Of a DNA stretch of 64,000 nucleotides, positions 29,870-41,291 are shown piece after piece. Within the stretch, counting starts at the first letter, position 1; each line of letters starts with the position of its first letter. This stretch comes from Pontederia crassipes (taxonomy: Eukaryota; Streptophyta; Magnoliopsida; Commelinales; Pontederiaceae). The stretch is taken from positions 49,260,917 through 49,324,916 of the forward strand of contig CM060189.1 in NCBI GenBank assembly GCA_030549335.1, written 5' to 3'. The translations under genes and the position numbers were made by a program. The notes under the pieces are model-generated. The model was not told where the DNA came from and ran no database searches. It saw nothing but the letters and a program-made list of their open reading frames with translations.

Positions 29870-31514
29870 GTCTAAACCCTCATTTTCTTTCTCATTTCCT
29901 TCCACTAGCGGTCATTTCTCTTCCTTGCCTAAAAACCTTCATTCACGGTGCACTAGGAGCTCATTTAGAAGGCAAAGAAGAACAAGGGGGCAATGCGTTG
30001 AAGATGAACTCCATTGGAAAGAAAGGAGAACTAGAAAAAGAGGAATCCTAATTAAATTAGGGACTAAGGATGCAATAGTGTGAACTCATCTCATTCCAAA
30101 TCACCTTTTGAATGAGAGAAAGTTGGATGAATTTCTTTCATATTGATTTTCATTTGATGATAAATGCTTAAGATGGAACTTGTACAAGGATGCTACATGA
30201 TTAAATTGCCTTTTGATTATGATTTCTAATGATGCATATGGAGTGTTTGATAATATGCATCTTCCAAGAATACTTCCCTAGTTATGTGCAAGGAGTTATC
30301 TAAATGATTAATGTTTGATGCAAATGGATATTGTGGTTTGATGCTTCAAATAGGTGCTTGATGTGGTAGAAATTATGTCATGTAAATCTAGATGGATGTT
30401 TGAAAAGATTAATTTATGGGAATGAAAAAAGAACCAAAATAGGTATGCAAGAAGCCCTGTTCGACGAGCTTGGACAAGCCATAGAGATATCGTCATGGTC
30501 ATAGCACGAATGCTAAGACCGTGGAGAGTGAACTTGGAAAGTGCAGGTCCCGAGGAAACTACAGTCCTTGTAGAGCCTGCTATGACCGTGGAGAATCCAA
30601 AAAATGCCCAATACTTGAAATTGAAACTACGGTCCAATTATAACATTATTGGTGTGTGCGTACTACAACTCGTAGCATCGGTTACCGTCAAATCATAGTG
30701 GTCCGATAGAAAATTAGTTTTCTAATAATAATTATGTTTATAATTTTAATTGAATTGTTATTGAATTATTATCATGTTTCTTCTCTCGATGATAATTAGG
30801 ATACATTATGCCATATTATTAACAATATTATTTTAATGGCATGCTATGTTATACATGTTAAATAATAGGCTTAACAATGATTTTGCATTTAATTTGAACA
30901 TTGGCACAACTTTACAGTGTGAATTGGGTGTTAGCATGATCCATGATTGGCTAACCATCATTGATTATGAGAATTACCAACATAATGCAGTGAATTGACT
31001 CATCTAATGTTATTTTCTTAAGCAAAACATTAAACCAAAAAGTTAAAACTTAGTGATGTCATTATTTATTGGGCATCAAAATGTTTAAATGCAATCATCA
31101 TTGCTATCCATTTATTAATATTAGCATTGGACATTAAATAAAGATAATGCAATCGACTTTCATTGATATTGATATTAGTATTTATCGTCATACATAGATG
31201 TTTTGTTGTTATAAATAATCGTTACATATAACTAATGGGAAGTAGGCCTCCCTTGCATCTGGATTCATATAGGTACGGATGAGTGATATGGGCGGAGACC
31301 TCAAGACGAAGGATTGCATATGGATTATGATCATATAGTTTGGGCCTTTTATGTTATTTCTCGTACCATCATGGATTTATTACCTACGAGGTTTGCTATA
31401 AACTTATGTTATATTTCATTCATGAGGACTGTTTTATTATGTTATACTTTGATACATTATGGAGGGAATGTATGTTATACTTTGAGTTTTATTATGTTAT
31501 TGGGCTTAATACAT
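29870..31514 (+). mobile_element. Degenerate LTR-like segment A of a long-LTR retrotransposon family
   Basis: It has the same order of landmarks as the better-defined LTR at 35328-37760, but more diverged: a CT-rich leader with AGGAGCT..GGCAAAGAAG, ACCGTGGAGA motifs near 30520-30600, TTGACTCATCTAA, and AACTAATGGGAAGTAGGCCTCC. It ends where TGTAATGCCCCAAAATTCGA begins, a typical LTR terminus of plant Ty3-type elements. Boundaries are approximate. Confidence 0.45.
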
Positions 31515-32589
31515 GTAATGCCCCAAAATTCGATCTCGTAATGTGACAAAGACCTCCTTTTGGGGGTGCTGCTATTCTTCGATATATTTTGACCACTTTG
31601 TTGGCCAATAAGAGTACATATCAATGGAATGACTAATAATATTACATATTTAAAAATATAAGTGTGAAATTTAAACTAACATAATACATATATGTGGATG
31701 CTTGGTAGTCTCAAATATGTAATATATTCATCCTTATCTTAGGCACATCACATAATAAGCATTTCAAGTTTGAAGTTTTAATACAACATAATAATAAATA
31801 AGGACATTTATTCATGTGCACACGCTATTCGAGCATTATCACTGTTCACACTGATCCATTGTAGGTGTCATGTAACAAGGGAAGGATGTGTCGCTTCTTA
31901 AGAAAAATCATTTTCTTTGTTTATGATAGAGCTTCCCCGCACAACAAGAATAATGACTCATAGTGTTTTGCCTTCACCAGGCCATGTAACTTCAATATTT
32001 TTCCTTCAATTCTGATGTGTGTCCCTCCATATCATCATCATATATTTAATTCTCCTATAATATGTAAGCAATTACAACATTTCTTTTTCATATTTTATCT
32101 TTCTTACTTTATCATTCTTTCTTTTGGTTACAATGGATTCAAATCAAATGGATACTCCAATTTGTCATGTATATCGATATGAAAGTCAAAGATCAATATG
32201 AGGTTCAAAAGATTTGATATGATATATAAGTCTCATTCCTTATCATCATATGATTTATCAATCCAATCAAGAAATGCGGGAGCAAGGAGGAGCTCCAATC
32301 AATATTATACATCATTATAGTGAGCTTATGATCAAATGAGATTTGATTTGAGTTGAATTTAGAATTTCAATAATCCATTCTTTTTTTCAAACTTTCATAT
32401 GCCAACAGAGAAAAGCGGTTGTCCGATCATTAAGAACTTACGAATGTCCAATCTTACTTGGACAAAAAAATGTCAAACTCTTGGCTAAGGGCCTAGAGTT
32501 TTGGACTCTTGGAGGATCAAATGGTGTTTGTTCAAGTCACATTTTTCCATCTTTGTCCATGGCTTATCGCCACCTAGTGGGATAAGGCT

Positions 32590-32650
<61 letters not shown>

Positions 32651-33003
32651 CCATGGCCGATTAGGGATGTCGATCAATCAAAATTATAATATCATTTCAT
32701 CGTAGAACATAGCAAATTTCCGCTAGGATGACCGGCTGTAACATATATTTCCCTACCGAAGAGGAGCGGACGTCCATTACTAATTAATACTGATTGTTCA
32801 TTTCTCCTCGGCAAAACCACAAATCCTTAGGTTTTCAAATAGGTTTTCACGATAGAATCATCTAATCATAACACTGACATATAGCATGATCCAAAAGTTA
32901 TTCATAAATATGTTCATTAGCATTTCATTATCGAGTGCTTCATTCAACATAAGTCCATTTCATATATATCATTTTCATATTCAGCATTCGTCATACCTTC
33001 GAG
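31515..33003. other. Sequence separating LTR-like segments, nature unclear
   Basis: It begins with an LTR-start-like TGTAATGCCCCAAAATTCGA but does not align by eye with the other LTR segments. It holds a tail-only RTE insertion (32564-32647). It is probably part of a further, related LTR. No genes were recognised. Confidence 0.35.
32564..32647 (+). mobile_element. Tail-only RTE-type retroinsertion with (TTG)n of about 20 units
   Basis: Only CCACCTAGTGGGATAAGGCT of the LINE remains before a long TTG run. The flanks duplicate tgtccatggc (32554-32563 and 32648-32657). The Cys-rich peptide predicted across it comes only from the repeat. Confidence 0.8.
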
Positions 33004-33866
33004 ATATCACATTGTTATTGTTATTCATTGAACCCATTTACGGGTCAATAGATCAGCGTGCCTTTGACGTATCGTATTGGAGTACAAAGAGTAACACGGC
33101 TTGGTCAACCCATTGTACGCAAGGACAATCAATAATGGTTCACAAATGATTGCTTGGTAACCTAATCAAGATAATTATGATTGTGGGTAGAACAAATGGA
33201 AATGACTATGTATATTAATTGGACATCAAATATGAATGCAAATGAAGTTCTATCTTATGGATATTGGGCACTAATAGAGTTAAATGCAAATGGATTGATG
33301 TTATTGAAATTGATTATTAATTATTATGAATATGTTTTATCGATGGTATATACATTTGGTTTTATTGCTTCAGTGTAAGTTATTATTTTATTTACGGCCC
33401 TTTCATTCAACTAAAGAGAGGTGGGCATCCTTGCATCCGGGCTCGTGCAGCTATGTAGGACTAAAGAGGACCGGTAGCGAGCTCATGTTTATATTATTGT
33501 CAATTATGGTTATGCACTAGTCCATGAGTTTAAGGTTTATGTTGTTGTTATGTCCTCTAAGATGAGAAATAATTATGGACCATGTGTCATGTTATGTAGA
33601 CTTTGAGTCTACCTATGCTATTGTGGGCCTTCTACCATTGTTATATTATTATTATTATCATTCTATTACTCTTCCGCTATATGTCATTATGATCTTGTTA
33701 TTTATATATTATTGTGTTAGTGGGTATTATTTTAATATTGTAGATTCATTTTATGTTGCCATTGTGTCTCATTATAATAATAATAATATCACATTATCCA
33801 TTGTATTGTATGTGACGCACTGTAAAACTCGCTCACGACACATATCGTGAGACAAATTTTAGGGGC
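33004..33866 (+). mobile_element. 3' part of a 5' LTR (segment B) followed by a primer-binding-site-like sequence
   Basis: Alignable by eye with 37068-37760: TCACATTGTTATT, TTACG(G/A)GTCAAT, ATTGGAGTACAAAGAGT, CATTGTACGCAAGGA, GATTCACAAATGAT-like and TAAGATGAGAAA occur in the same order. Just after it, ATATCAGAGCC at about 33876-33886 resembles the TGGTATCAGAGC primer-binding site (initiator tRNA-Met), so the LTR should end near 33866. Confidence 0.55.
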
Positions 33867-34039
33867 ATTATAGAAGATATCAGAGCCTAAAGTTCTTGGC
33901 CTTCAGTTATGATTATCAAGTCTAGGCCGTGTCTTAGGCTATTGATTAGTAAATATCAAGTCCATGTGCAATGTCATGAGCCACCACCGAACCGAAGGGT
34001 ATATGTTTTTTTATTGTTGTTTAATTATGTTGTGGGTGT

Positions 34040-34950
34040 AGATGCCACCAAGACATGTCATTATGAATGAGGAGGATGAGAGAAATGCCTTCATTGATTA
34101 TTTGATTAGAGCGGCTTGAAATTCGTAAAGGAGTGACGTCCCGGACTACTCAACCGAGAGGTTCTTAAGATTCAACCCTCCAAGGTTTGATGAAGAAGAG
34201 GATCTAAAAAGTCGAGGCATGGCTTGAGAAAATTGGAGAAATCCTAAGGGTGATGGATTGTCATGAGGAGCGCAAGGTGATGTTTGCAACACATCACCTT
34301 TGTGATGAAACCAAAGTATGGTGAATGTCCACCATGACTACTCTATTTGAAAGTGACGATGATGTAGCATGGGAGAACCTTGTGGGGACTTTTAAAGCTC
34401 ACTTCTACTCAGAATATATCAAGGATAAAAAAGCGAGATGAATTCCTTCATCACCAATACGAGGGTATGACCGCGGATGAGTACATGTGCAAGTTCCTCA
34501 AACTAGAGAAGTATGGATAGCTCAATCAAAATTAAGTTAAGAGGACTAAAAGATTCATAAAGGGCTTGAATCCAAAATTGAGGTCGAAAGTCACAAGTGG
34601 CCGAGCCTGTGTACAACATTGAATGAGTTTGTGGGGCTTGCCGCCAAATATGAAATAGATTAAGTACAAGGAAAGAGTGAAGTCCAAAGTCAAGTCTCCC
34701 AAGAAGGCCAATAATTAAGAAAAAATGAATTGAGAAAAGGCACCCTACAAGCCACCACCAAAGAAGCAAGGAAGAGATAATCGCTCTACTGGAAGACGAG
34801 TGCATACCTCAATTGTGAAAAATAAGGGCGTTATGTAAGGTAATGTCTCGAAAAATGCAATGACAACCGAGATAAAGGCAAATAAAAGATGGTGAAAACA
34901 TCACAACAAGAAAGGGCCTACAACATGATAGTTGAAGAAGTCCTTTAGTA
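34040..34950 (+). pseudogene. Degenerate Ty3-type gag with zinc-knuckle remnant
   Basis: With frameshifts and stops, the plus strand reads FLRFNPPRF, VEAWLEKIGEILRVMDC, CHEERKVMFATHHLCDETKV, AWENLVGTFKAHFYSEYI, QYEGMTADEYMCKFLKLEKY, then a Lys-rich stretch and a decayed Cys-rich segment near 34805-34860. This is the order of the retrotransposon gag domain. Protease, reverse transcriptase and integrase are missing between here and the next LTR at 35328, so the element is internally deleted and was non-autonomous. Confidence 0.7.
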
Positions 34951-35327
34951 CAATGATGAGGTGCAAGGTATGTTCCTTATCATGAATCATCATATGAATA
35001 TTTTATTCAATTAAGTTATTCACTCTTTTATGTTTTTAGATTGTATTAACTTGTTTAGATTGAAGGTTCAAGCTATGTATTATTTTTCAAAGGTTATAAC
35101 TCCTACGGGAGCAATGCCAACTAAGAGTTAGGTATCAAATATATCCATAATTATAGGAGGAAGAAACCTTACCCCTAACTTGGTAGATTGGCACTTTGAC
35201 AGGTAGAGTGTGGATCGAAGCCTGCAACGGAACCATGCTAGATGTTAAAGTTTAGAGTAATGATGAGAAGATGTGTATAACCTAGATAAAAAATTCGAGA
35301 ACGAATTTTTCTAAAGGAGAGTAGAAT

Positions 35328-37760
35328 GTAATAGGAAAAAATAAAATAAAGAACCAAAATGACCCTAAATGGAAAGAAATCTTGAGTGCAAATTTATCCT
35401 TTGATAATAGAGGTAGGAAAGAGTGAAATGTCCTAAAAAGTAGAAAAAACTTAGGATAAATTTATCTTTTAAATGAAAGAAATATGACTGGTATCAAATA
35501 CTCCTAAAAGTGGAGTTAAATCCAAAACCCAAAACCCTCTTCAAATCCCTTATCTCCTTCCATTTTCTAGTAGCAACCTTCTTTTTCCCTCCAAAACCCT
35601 TCTACCATTGATGTTTAGGAGCTAAGCAAGGAGGCAAAAAAGGACAAGAGGAGAAAGGAACTTCAGCCATTTGTAGAGGAGCTCAAGAGAAGAACAAGGA
35701 ATATTTAATTATTAAGAGGGGTTTTTGTCCAAAAACCCTAGGTATGTAAGGGTGAACTCTTTCCAATCCATCTAACACATGAATTGAAAGTTCTAACTTA
35801 TTTATTGGATTATTGTTGGATAAATGGAATGTTTAATAGATGGTTTGTCCTTATGAATGTTTGCCCTAATTTTCCACCGAGCATTTGAAATAAAATCTAT
35901 TAATGTTAATGGACGTGTGATGATAGTTAGGTGTCCAGAAATTAGAGAAATGCTCATTCTTAAATCTGTCCAAATTTGTATATCCTATTTCAATGAACTT
36001 TTGAACATGTTTTTATTATCCAAAAATATAATATATGATTGAATAGATCTTGAAATTTAGTTTTCGAAGATTTTGGTTTCAACTCAATTGGAGTTGTTTA
36101 GAGAAAGTTATGGTCAATGAATCAACCTACTGTCAAACTGCCTCGAGTAGCGGCGCGACAGATTTGGAAAATGCACCAAAATTCGTATTGATGTAATATG
36201 AAGATGAAATTTATGGAGTTAGACAATTAGATCATCTTTTTACGAGACTACGTTTTATCTAAAAAGGGTCTTTACATAATGTTTTAATGTCTATTTGTTA
36301 AAGAAACATGTTAAGTGTTGTTCCAATATGTGCCTCTTATTCTAAATAATATTTGAATAGGTTGTAGTGGTTAAAAAATGATGAACAATATGTTATATCT
36401 AAATTTAGTTTCAATGGGATTTGATCATTAGGAGTTGTATGTGAAAAGTTATGATCAAATTAGTGAGGTGTTGTCAAGTTGTAACGATTCTATTACATGT
36501 GTGACAATGATTGTCACGGTCGTGACAATGATTGTCACGGTCGTGACATTATTGAGATTGAAATCACTTTTGAGAATGACCATGAAATATGTTTTCACGA
36601 TCGTGACCTCAATAGTCACGGTCATGAAATGTGTCTTTACGACCGTGAATACTGAACATATGGATATGTAGTTCTTTTAATTCCTTTTAAATATGTTTAT
36701 GTTATATGGTTGATTATTGAATAGTTTATTCATCACTTATTGAATGTTTACCTAGTTATGTTATCGTTAATGATTTTAACTCCCAATGCCATATTGTTTT
36801 ATTGATCATGCTATTATGTTTCAATGTGTGATGATATGATATGAATACTTTTATGTCATGCTTGAACAATTATTATGATATGATTGTAATAAGATGCTTG
36901 ATCATCTATTGATTGATTGACTCACCTAAAATTGTATTGTATGCTAATATGTAAGAATAAAATGAATATGTATTGAACAAAACCATTGATGGATTACTTG
37001 ACCCTTGTTGGTTGTTATTGTTGTTTATTAAACACGCTCACAATTCAATGGATCGCATATTTTTGGCATGTCACATTGTTATTCTTGTTAATTGAACTCA
37101 TTTACGAGTCAATGGATCGGCATACCTTTCGGAGTGTTGCATTGGAGTACAAAGAGTGACTCATATCGGACAACTCATTGTACGCAAGGAAAATTAAATA
37201 CATCAATGGTTAATAATGATTCACAAATGATTTCTTATAACCTAAATAAGATATTAAGATTGTGGCTAGAACAAATGATGTTTACGAGTTTAATGCAAAT
37301 GGATTGATCTTATCGAAATAGAATTTGAAATTAATTATTGATTATTATGAATATATTTTATTAATGACATATATGATTGATTTTATTACTTTAATACAAG
37401 TTATTGATTCATTTATGACTCCTACGTACAACTAATGAGAGACAGACTTCACCTACATCGAGGTTTGTGTACAGGAGTGAAGAGTGTGGCTAGCTCATGA
37501 AGGTAAGTTTCATATGGAGGTGGTCTTTATTTTGAGTCTTTTTTATTATTGTCTATTATGATTATGTACCAGCCATGAATTTATATTGATATTATGTTCT
37601 CTAAGATGAGAAACAATTAAAGATTATGAATACTTCATGTCTCGATATATTATTATCATTATTATTATACGCTTTCTCCATGTGTCCTTTTGATCATGTT
37701 AGAATCGTCATTGTGTCTCATTATAATAATATTATCATATGATTCATCGTATTGCCTAAC
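35328..37760 (+). mobile_element. 3' LTR (segment C), about 2.4 kb
   Basis: A purine-rich run AAAGGAGAG just before TGTAATAGGAAAAAATAAAA at about 35328 marks the polypurine tract and LTR start. The end shares the ordered landmarks listed for segment B. It contains clustered TCACGGTC/GACCGTGA palindromes (36501-36655). The exact 3' end is approximate. Many base differences from segment B indicate an old element. Confidence 0.55.
36501..36542. repeat. Tandem palindromic 21-bp repeat within the LTR
   Basis: GTGACAATGATTGTCACGGT plus C is present twice head-to-tail, and GTGACAATGATTGTCAC is itself almost a perfect palindrome. Further TCACG(G/A)TC sites follow to 36655. It may be a binding site array or a hairpin in the LTR transcript. 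Confidence 0.8.
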
Positions 37761-38995
37761 GGAAAGATAAAAGCCTTGTTACAATTATTAGATGGTGTTG
37801 GGTAATAATAATCCCATGGATGTCAGCGAAAAAAAAGTTGCCCATTGCAATCCGCCGAAGATACAACTCGCGTGGCTCTAAGTCCAACATATTTTTTTTC
37901 CCATTGCAGTCCGCCGAAGATACAACTCGCGTGACTCAAGTCCAACATCATGTGGGAGCTTGGCAAGCCAGTAAAGTTGTGTAAAAACTTGACATCCCAT
38001 GACCTATTAAGCAAGCTTCTAATATTTCCGGGGATAAAATTTTGAGCTTTGCGACTTAGGATGGTGAAGGGTCAAGAAAATTGAGTGCGAAGAATAATTA
38101 TATAATAAAAGAATTAATGTACCTCCCAGCCGTTTTGAAAGTAGAATACGAATTTATAAAGTATGTTGAGTTAATTTTAATTTATTATTTTATGCAAATC
38201 TAAATTCTAATACAAGAATTAAGAAAAACTAATTAGATAAATGTCTTTATTATTCTTTAAAAAAACATTTAAAAATATAATTATTTTTAACCACTCAAAA
38301 ATTACTAATTTAATGGATTTATTTTTTAAAAAACTTAATGTCACACAAGAGACCAGAAATTATATTTATCAGATTGAAACAATGCACTGAGCTGCAGTTG
38401 AAAGCATCAATTCCAAGTCCACATCTTAAAAAGAAACATCAACCATCTTGGATTTTAGCAGTAGTATTTTCTGACATCGACATGTTCTTCCCCTGGCACA
38501 CAAATGTTACAAAGCATCATCGTCGAAGACACCACACATCTCATGTTCTGTAAAAATGGCTTTCATAACAGAGATATCAACATGTAGCATTTTTTTTTTT
38601 CACGCTGAGCTCTCGATCGATTCATGGTCATGAACTGATATGATATTATATCTGACACTACTTAATTAAAAGCACATAGCCACGCAAACAAAAATATACT
38701 ATAACAAGTAATTGTTTTTTTCCTTATCAGGCGTATAAAGTTGCACGCCACGCCATCCATGCAAGAGATGTGCACATACGTACGATGCGGCAGCGCTCTC
38801 ACAGTACGACACGTCCTCCGATGCCGCTTTTTGCAGGGCCGCCGCGTGGGTTTATCACTGCCTCCTCCTTGCGCTGCGCTGTCGCCGGAGACTGCTGGCC
38901 GGCGCTCACCTTTGGTCGCCGAGTTGTTCCGGCGATCAATCCATTGTTCTATCTACAGTTTCAGGTCACCTGGCAGCACAGCGGGGTGTCGGTAT
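37761..38995. other. Intergenic, with a 59-bp tandem repeat at 37841-37955
   Basis: CCCATTGCAATCCGCCGAAG at 37841 restarts as CCCATTGCAGTCCGCCGAAG at 37900, each followed by ATACAACTCGCGTG and AGTCCAACAT. The rest is AT-rich, turning GC-rich from about 38760 towards the 3' flank of the next gene. No other gene was recognised. Confidence 0.6.
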
Positions 38996-40057
38996 TCATA
39001 TACCGAGGCTCAAGGCGGCCTTGATGTCGAGCCTCCAGGCGCAGCAGCCGTCGGCCAACCTCCATACGTCGCACGGTGCCGCGAGCGACCCCTTCCCCCT
39101 CCGCCGGCTGGCGTACCTCACACGCACCCGGCAGGTGAACGCCCGGCACGCGCTGGCTTCCGGTACCATCCCCCGCGTCACCAGACCCACCGTCACCTGC
39201 TCGTCGTCGTCGTCCGACGAGGACGTCGGAAGACCGGTTACCATATGACGGTATGCCTCGCTGATCCACGTCACCCGGTCCCGGTGGTCGGTTACGAACC
39301 CCGGGCACGGGTCCGTCTCCAGCGCCCTCCTCAGTGCCTCGTCGTTGGGGGCCACCACCTCCCCGTCGCGCCACGCGTCCGTCAGGCACTCCACGGTCAC
39401 CCACGACCCCGCTGGCCGCACCGGCCGGGGCCGCGCGACAGCCTCCGCCGCACTAGCCCCCTTGCAGAACCAGGGAGGCGGGGCGTACTGCGACGGCGTC
39501 GGAGGCAACCGAGCAGTATGATCCATCGTCTCTGGGGCCGACGGCTTCAAGCGGCCCTCCCGATTATCCGGCTTCCCCTCCGGAGCCTCCAGCATCAGTT
39601 GGAGCAGCGTCGCAGCCGTTGCGGCGGCGGACGTCGAGGAAGGAGACGCCGCTGATCCCGTCGACGAAGACAACGAGATCGTCGACGACAAAGACGCAGG
39701 CGACGACGATTTTACAACGTCTTCTTCCTTCTCCTCCGGGGGCGCCACAGTCGTCGCCGCCTTCTGGACGTGGTCCTCGACCTTCTTCGCCTTCTTCCCT
39801 CTCCCCCCGAGGCCTCCGGAGTTCCTCCTCTTCGCTCTCCGTCTGTGCGCCGTCTCCGAAGCACCTCCGACCGCTGGAGAAGCTCCGGCCGCCACCGGCT
39901 TCGGCGCGATCGGGCGGTAACGGAGCATGATCCGCCCCATCCGCCACGCCACCTCGGCCGCATCACCTCCGGCTCCGCCCCTCGTTACGCCGCACATGGC
40001 GATGCAGCAACCGCCGCCCCTCCTTTCTATCATCTCCATTATTTTCTTCCCTTCCAC
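38996..40057 (-). CDS. Plant-specific GC-rich single-exon protein with conserved C-terminal domain (DUF7950-like)
   Basis: 353 residues from ATG at 40057. A short N-terminal conserved patch (GRIMLRYRPIAPKP, residues 41-54) is followed by basic clusters (RRRAKRR at 72-78, KKAKK at 88-92), which suggest nuclear import, and a long Ser/Ala-rich linker. The conserved C-terminal domain runs from about 216 to the end: SWVTVECLTDAW, PCPGFVTDHRDRVTWISEAY, CRVRVRY, KGSLAAPCDVWRL and CCAWRLDIKAALSLGI. I recognise this as a family of uncharacterised plant proteins (DUF7950, from memory). Parts of the domain (GFVTD..VTW.SEAYR.M) are reminiscent of a PAS-like fold, which is speculation. The coding sequence is roughly 65-70% G+C, against AT-rich surroundings. 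Overlapping open frames on both strands are shadows of this composition. Confidence 0.8.
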   Translation of the reverse strand: MEGKKIMEMIERRGGGCCIAMCGVTRGGAGGDAAEVAWRMGRIMLRYRPIAPKPVAAGASPAVGGASETAHRRRAKRRNSGGLGGRGKKAKKVEDHVQKAATTVAPPEEKEEDVVKSSSPASLSSTISLSSSTGSAASPSSTSAAATAATLLQLMLEAPEGKPDNREGRLKPSAPETMDHTARLPPTPSQYAPPPWFCKGASAAEAVARPRPVRPAGSWVTVECLTDAWRDGEVVAPNDEALRRALETDPCPGFVTDHRDRVTWISEAYRHMVTGLPTSSSDDDDEQVTVGLVTRGMVPEASACRAFTCRVRVRYASRRRGKGSLAAPCDVWRLADGCCAWRLDIKAALSLGI

Positions 40058-40640
40058 CTCCGAATCAATTGTTGCGGCTATTCGTCTCCATTGGACCGAT
40101 ATAAGAGGAGGGCACGCTACACGTCAAGTAACAAGGGAACAGTGAGAGGGTAGGGGGGAGGGGAGCACGTGTCTTACATCACGTGGGAGACGGGGAACAG
40201 GCAACACGATCTGAAAGAGGAGGTGACACGCGGCGGGAGAAGGGATCGCGCGGCACCTGATACGCTATGACGCACGCAGCCAATGAGAGCGCGCGTAGTG
40301 TCCCTTCGTCTCACTTCGGCGCCAAGGCCTTGTGGGGCCCACCACCGCGTCCGCTTTTGCTGGTGCGAAACGCATAGGCGCGTCCAGCGTCGGGGAGCCG
40401 CGAGATGGGAACTCGACGGCTCGGATGGGCTTGGGGACCGACGGATTGGAGTCGGTTTTCTCGGAGTCGGATGTGGAGGGATCGAGAGAGAGGGGGAACA
40501 CGTGTACGAATGAGAGGGGGATAACGACGACGTGGGAGGTGCTTTGTTCCGGTTTGATGTTTACGGGACACGTGGAACGATTCGACGGCGACATAGGAGA
40601 CGGAGGGGTGGGGGGGACCTCCCATCAGTGACGTCGACCG
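40058..40640 (-). promoter_or_regulatory. Promoter region with four G-boxes
   Basis: Perfect CACGTG motifs lie at 40166-40171, 40180-40185, 40499-40504 and 40569-40574, and a GACGTGG at about 40527. The first pair is spaced 14 bp start to start. CACGTG is bound by bZIP (ABA-responsive, HY5-type) and bHLH (PIF-type) factors. A CCAAT and a CTTATAT element sit about 30-45 bp upstream of the start codon on the gene strand. The region is GC-rich up to about 40640, then falls to AT-rich. Confidence 0.55.
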
Positions 40641-41249
40641 GACGTCACGTTCTCCGATACCGTCGGTCGGTCGCTTTGGAGGTGGAGTTTCAACTCCTTT
40701 CACTATTAATATTAAGGGGTAGCACATCCAGAAAAAAAAAAGATTATTAGTTGACATTTAAATATCATAATATTTATGTAATAAAATAAAAATCTACGAT
40801 AATATTCTTTTATATGGTAATAAATGCAACTATAAATGTTTTCGATTTGGTTTTCTGTAATAAAATTTTCAGAAAGAATAGAAAAAACGGAGGGGGCTAT
40901 ATTGGTCCGAAAACAAGGCGACGGTGATGATTGATGGGCCCGGCGAGTTGTCTAGTGGGCTTTTAATTGGAGGAAATGACGCAAGTCCCGTGGGCCCAAC
41001 AGAGGAAGCACATGAACGTGACGCCATATTCTGATGGTGACTGCGTTTCAGGGCTGGCATTCTTCTTTTTCCTTTTAAAAGTAAAAGTAGTATTTTTTAA
41101 TATGAGCATTGCTACACCCTCCTAATAATCAGCCTAATAATCCTCACAATGGCATGGACTGTAATTTTATCAACTATGGGGGGTAATATAATTATGTGAG
41201 TGTTAAGAAGATTTTTAAGAGGATGAGTTAGAAGGATGTAACATTTTTG

Positions 41250-41291
<42 letters not shown>

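Noticed and set aside
32501-32689. Poly-cysteine open frame
   Set aside because: It is a translation of the TTG tail of a retroinsertion.
38741-39655. 304-codon plus-strand open frame, Arg/Pro-rich
   Set aside because: It is the shadow of the GC-rich minus-strand gene. Composition alone keeps stops rare, and the conserved protein is on the other strand.
40265-40757. Overlapping open frames on both strands upstream of the DUF7950-like gene
   Set aside because: They match no family and lie in the GC-rich promoter. All strands and frames are open there for compositional reasons.
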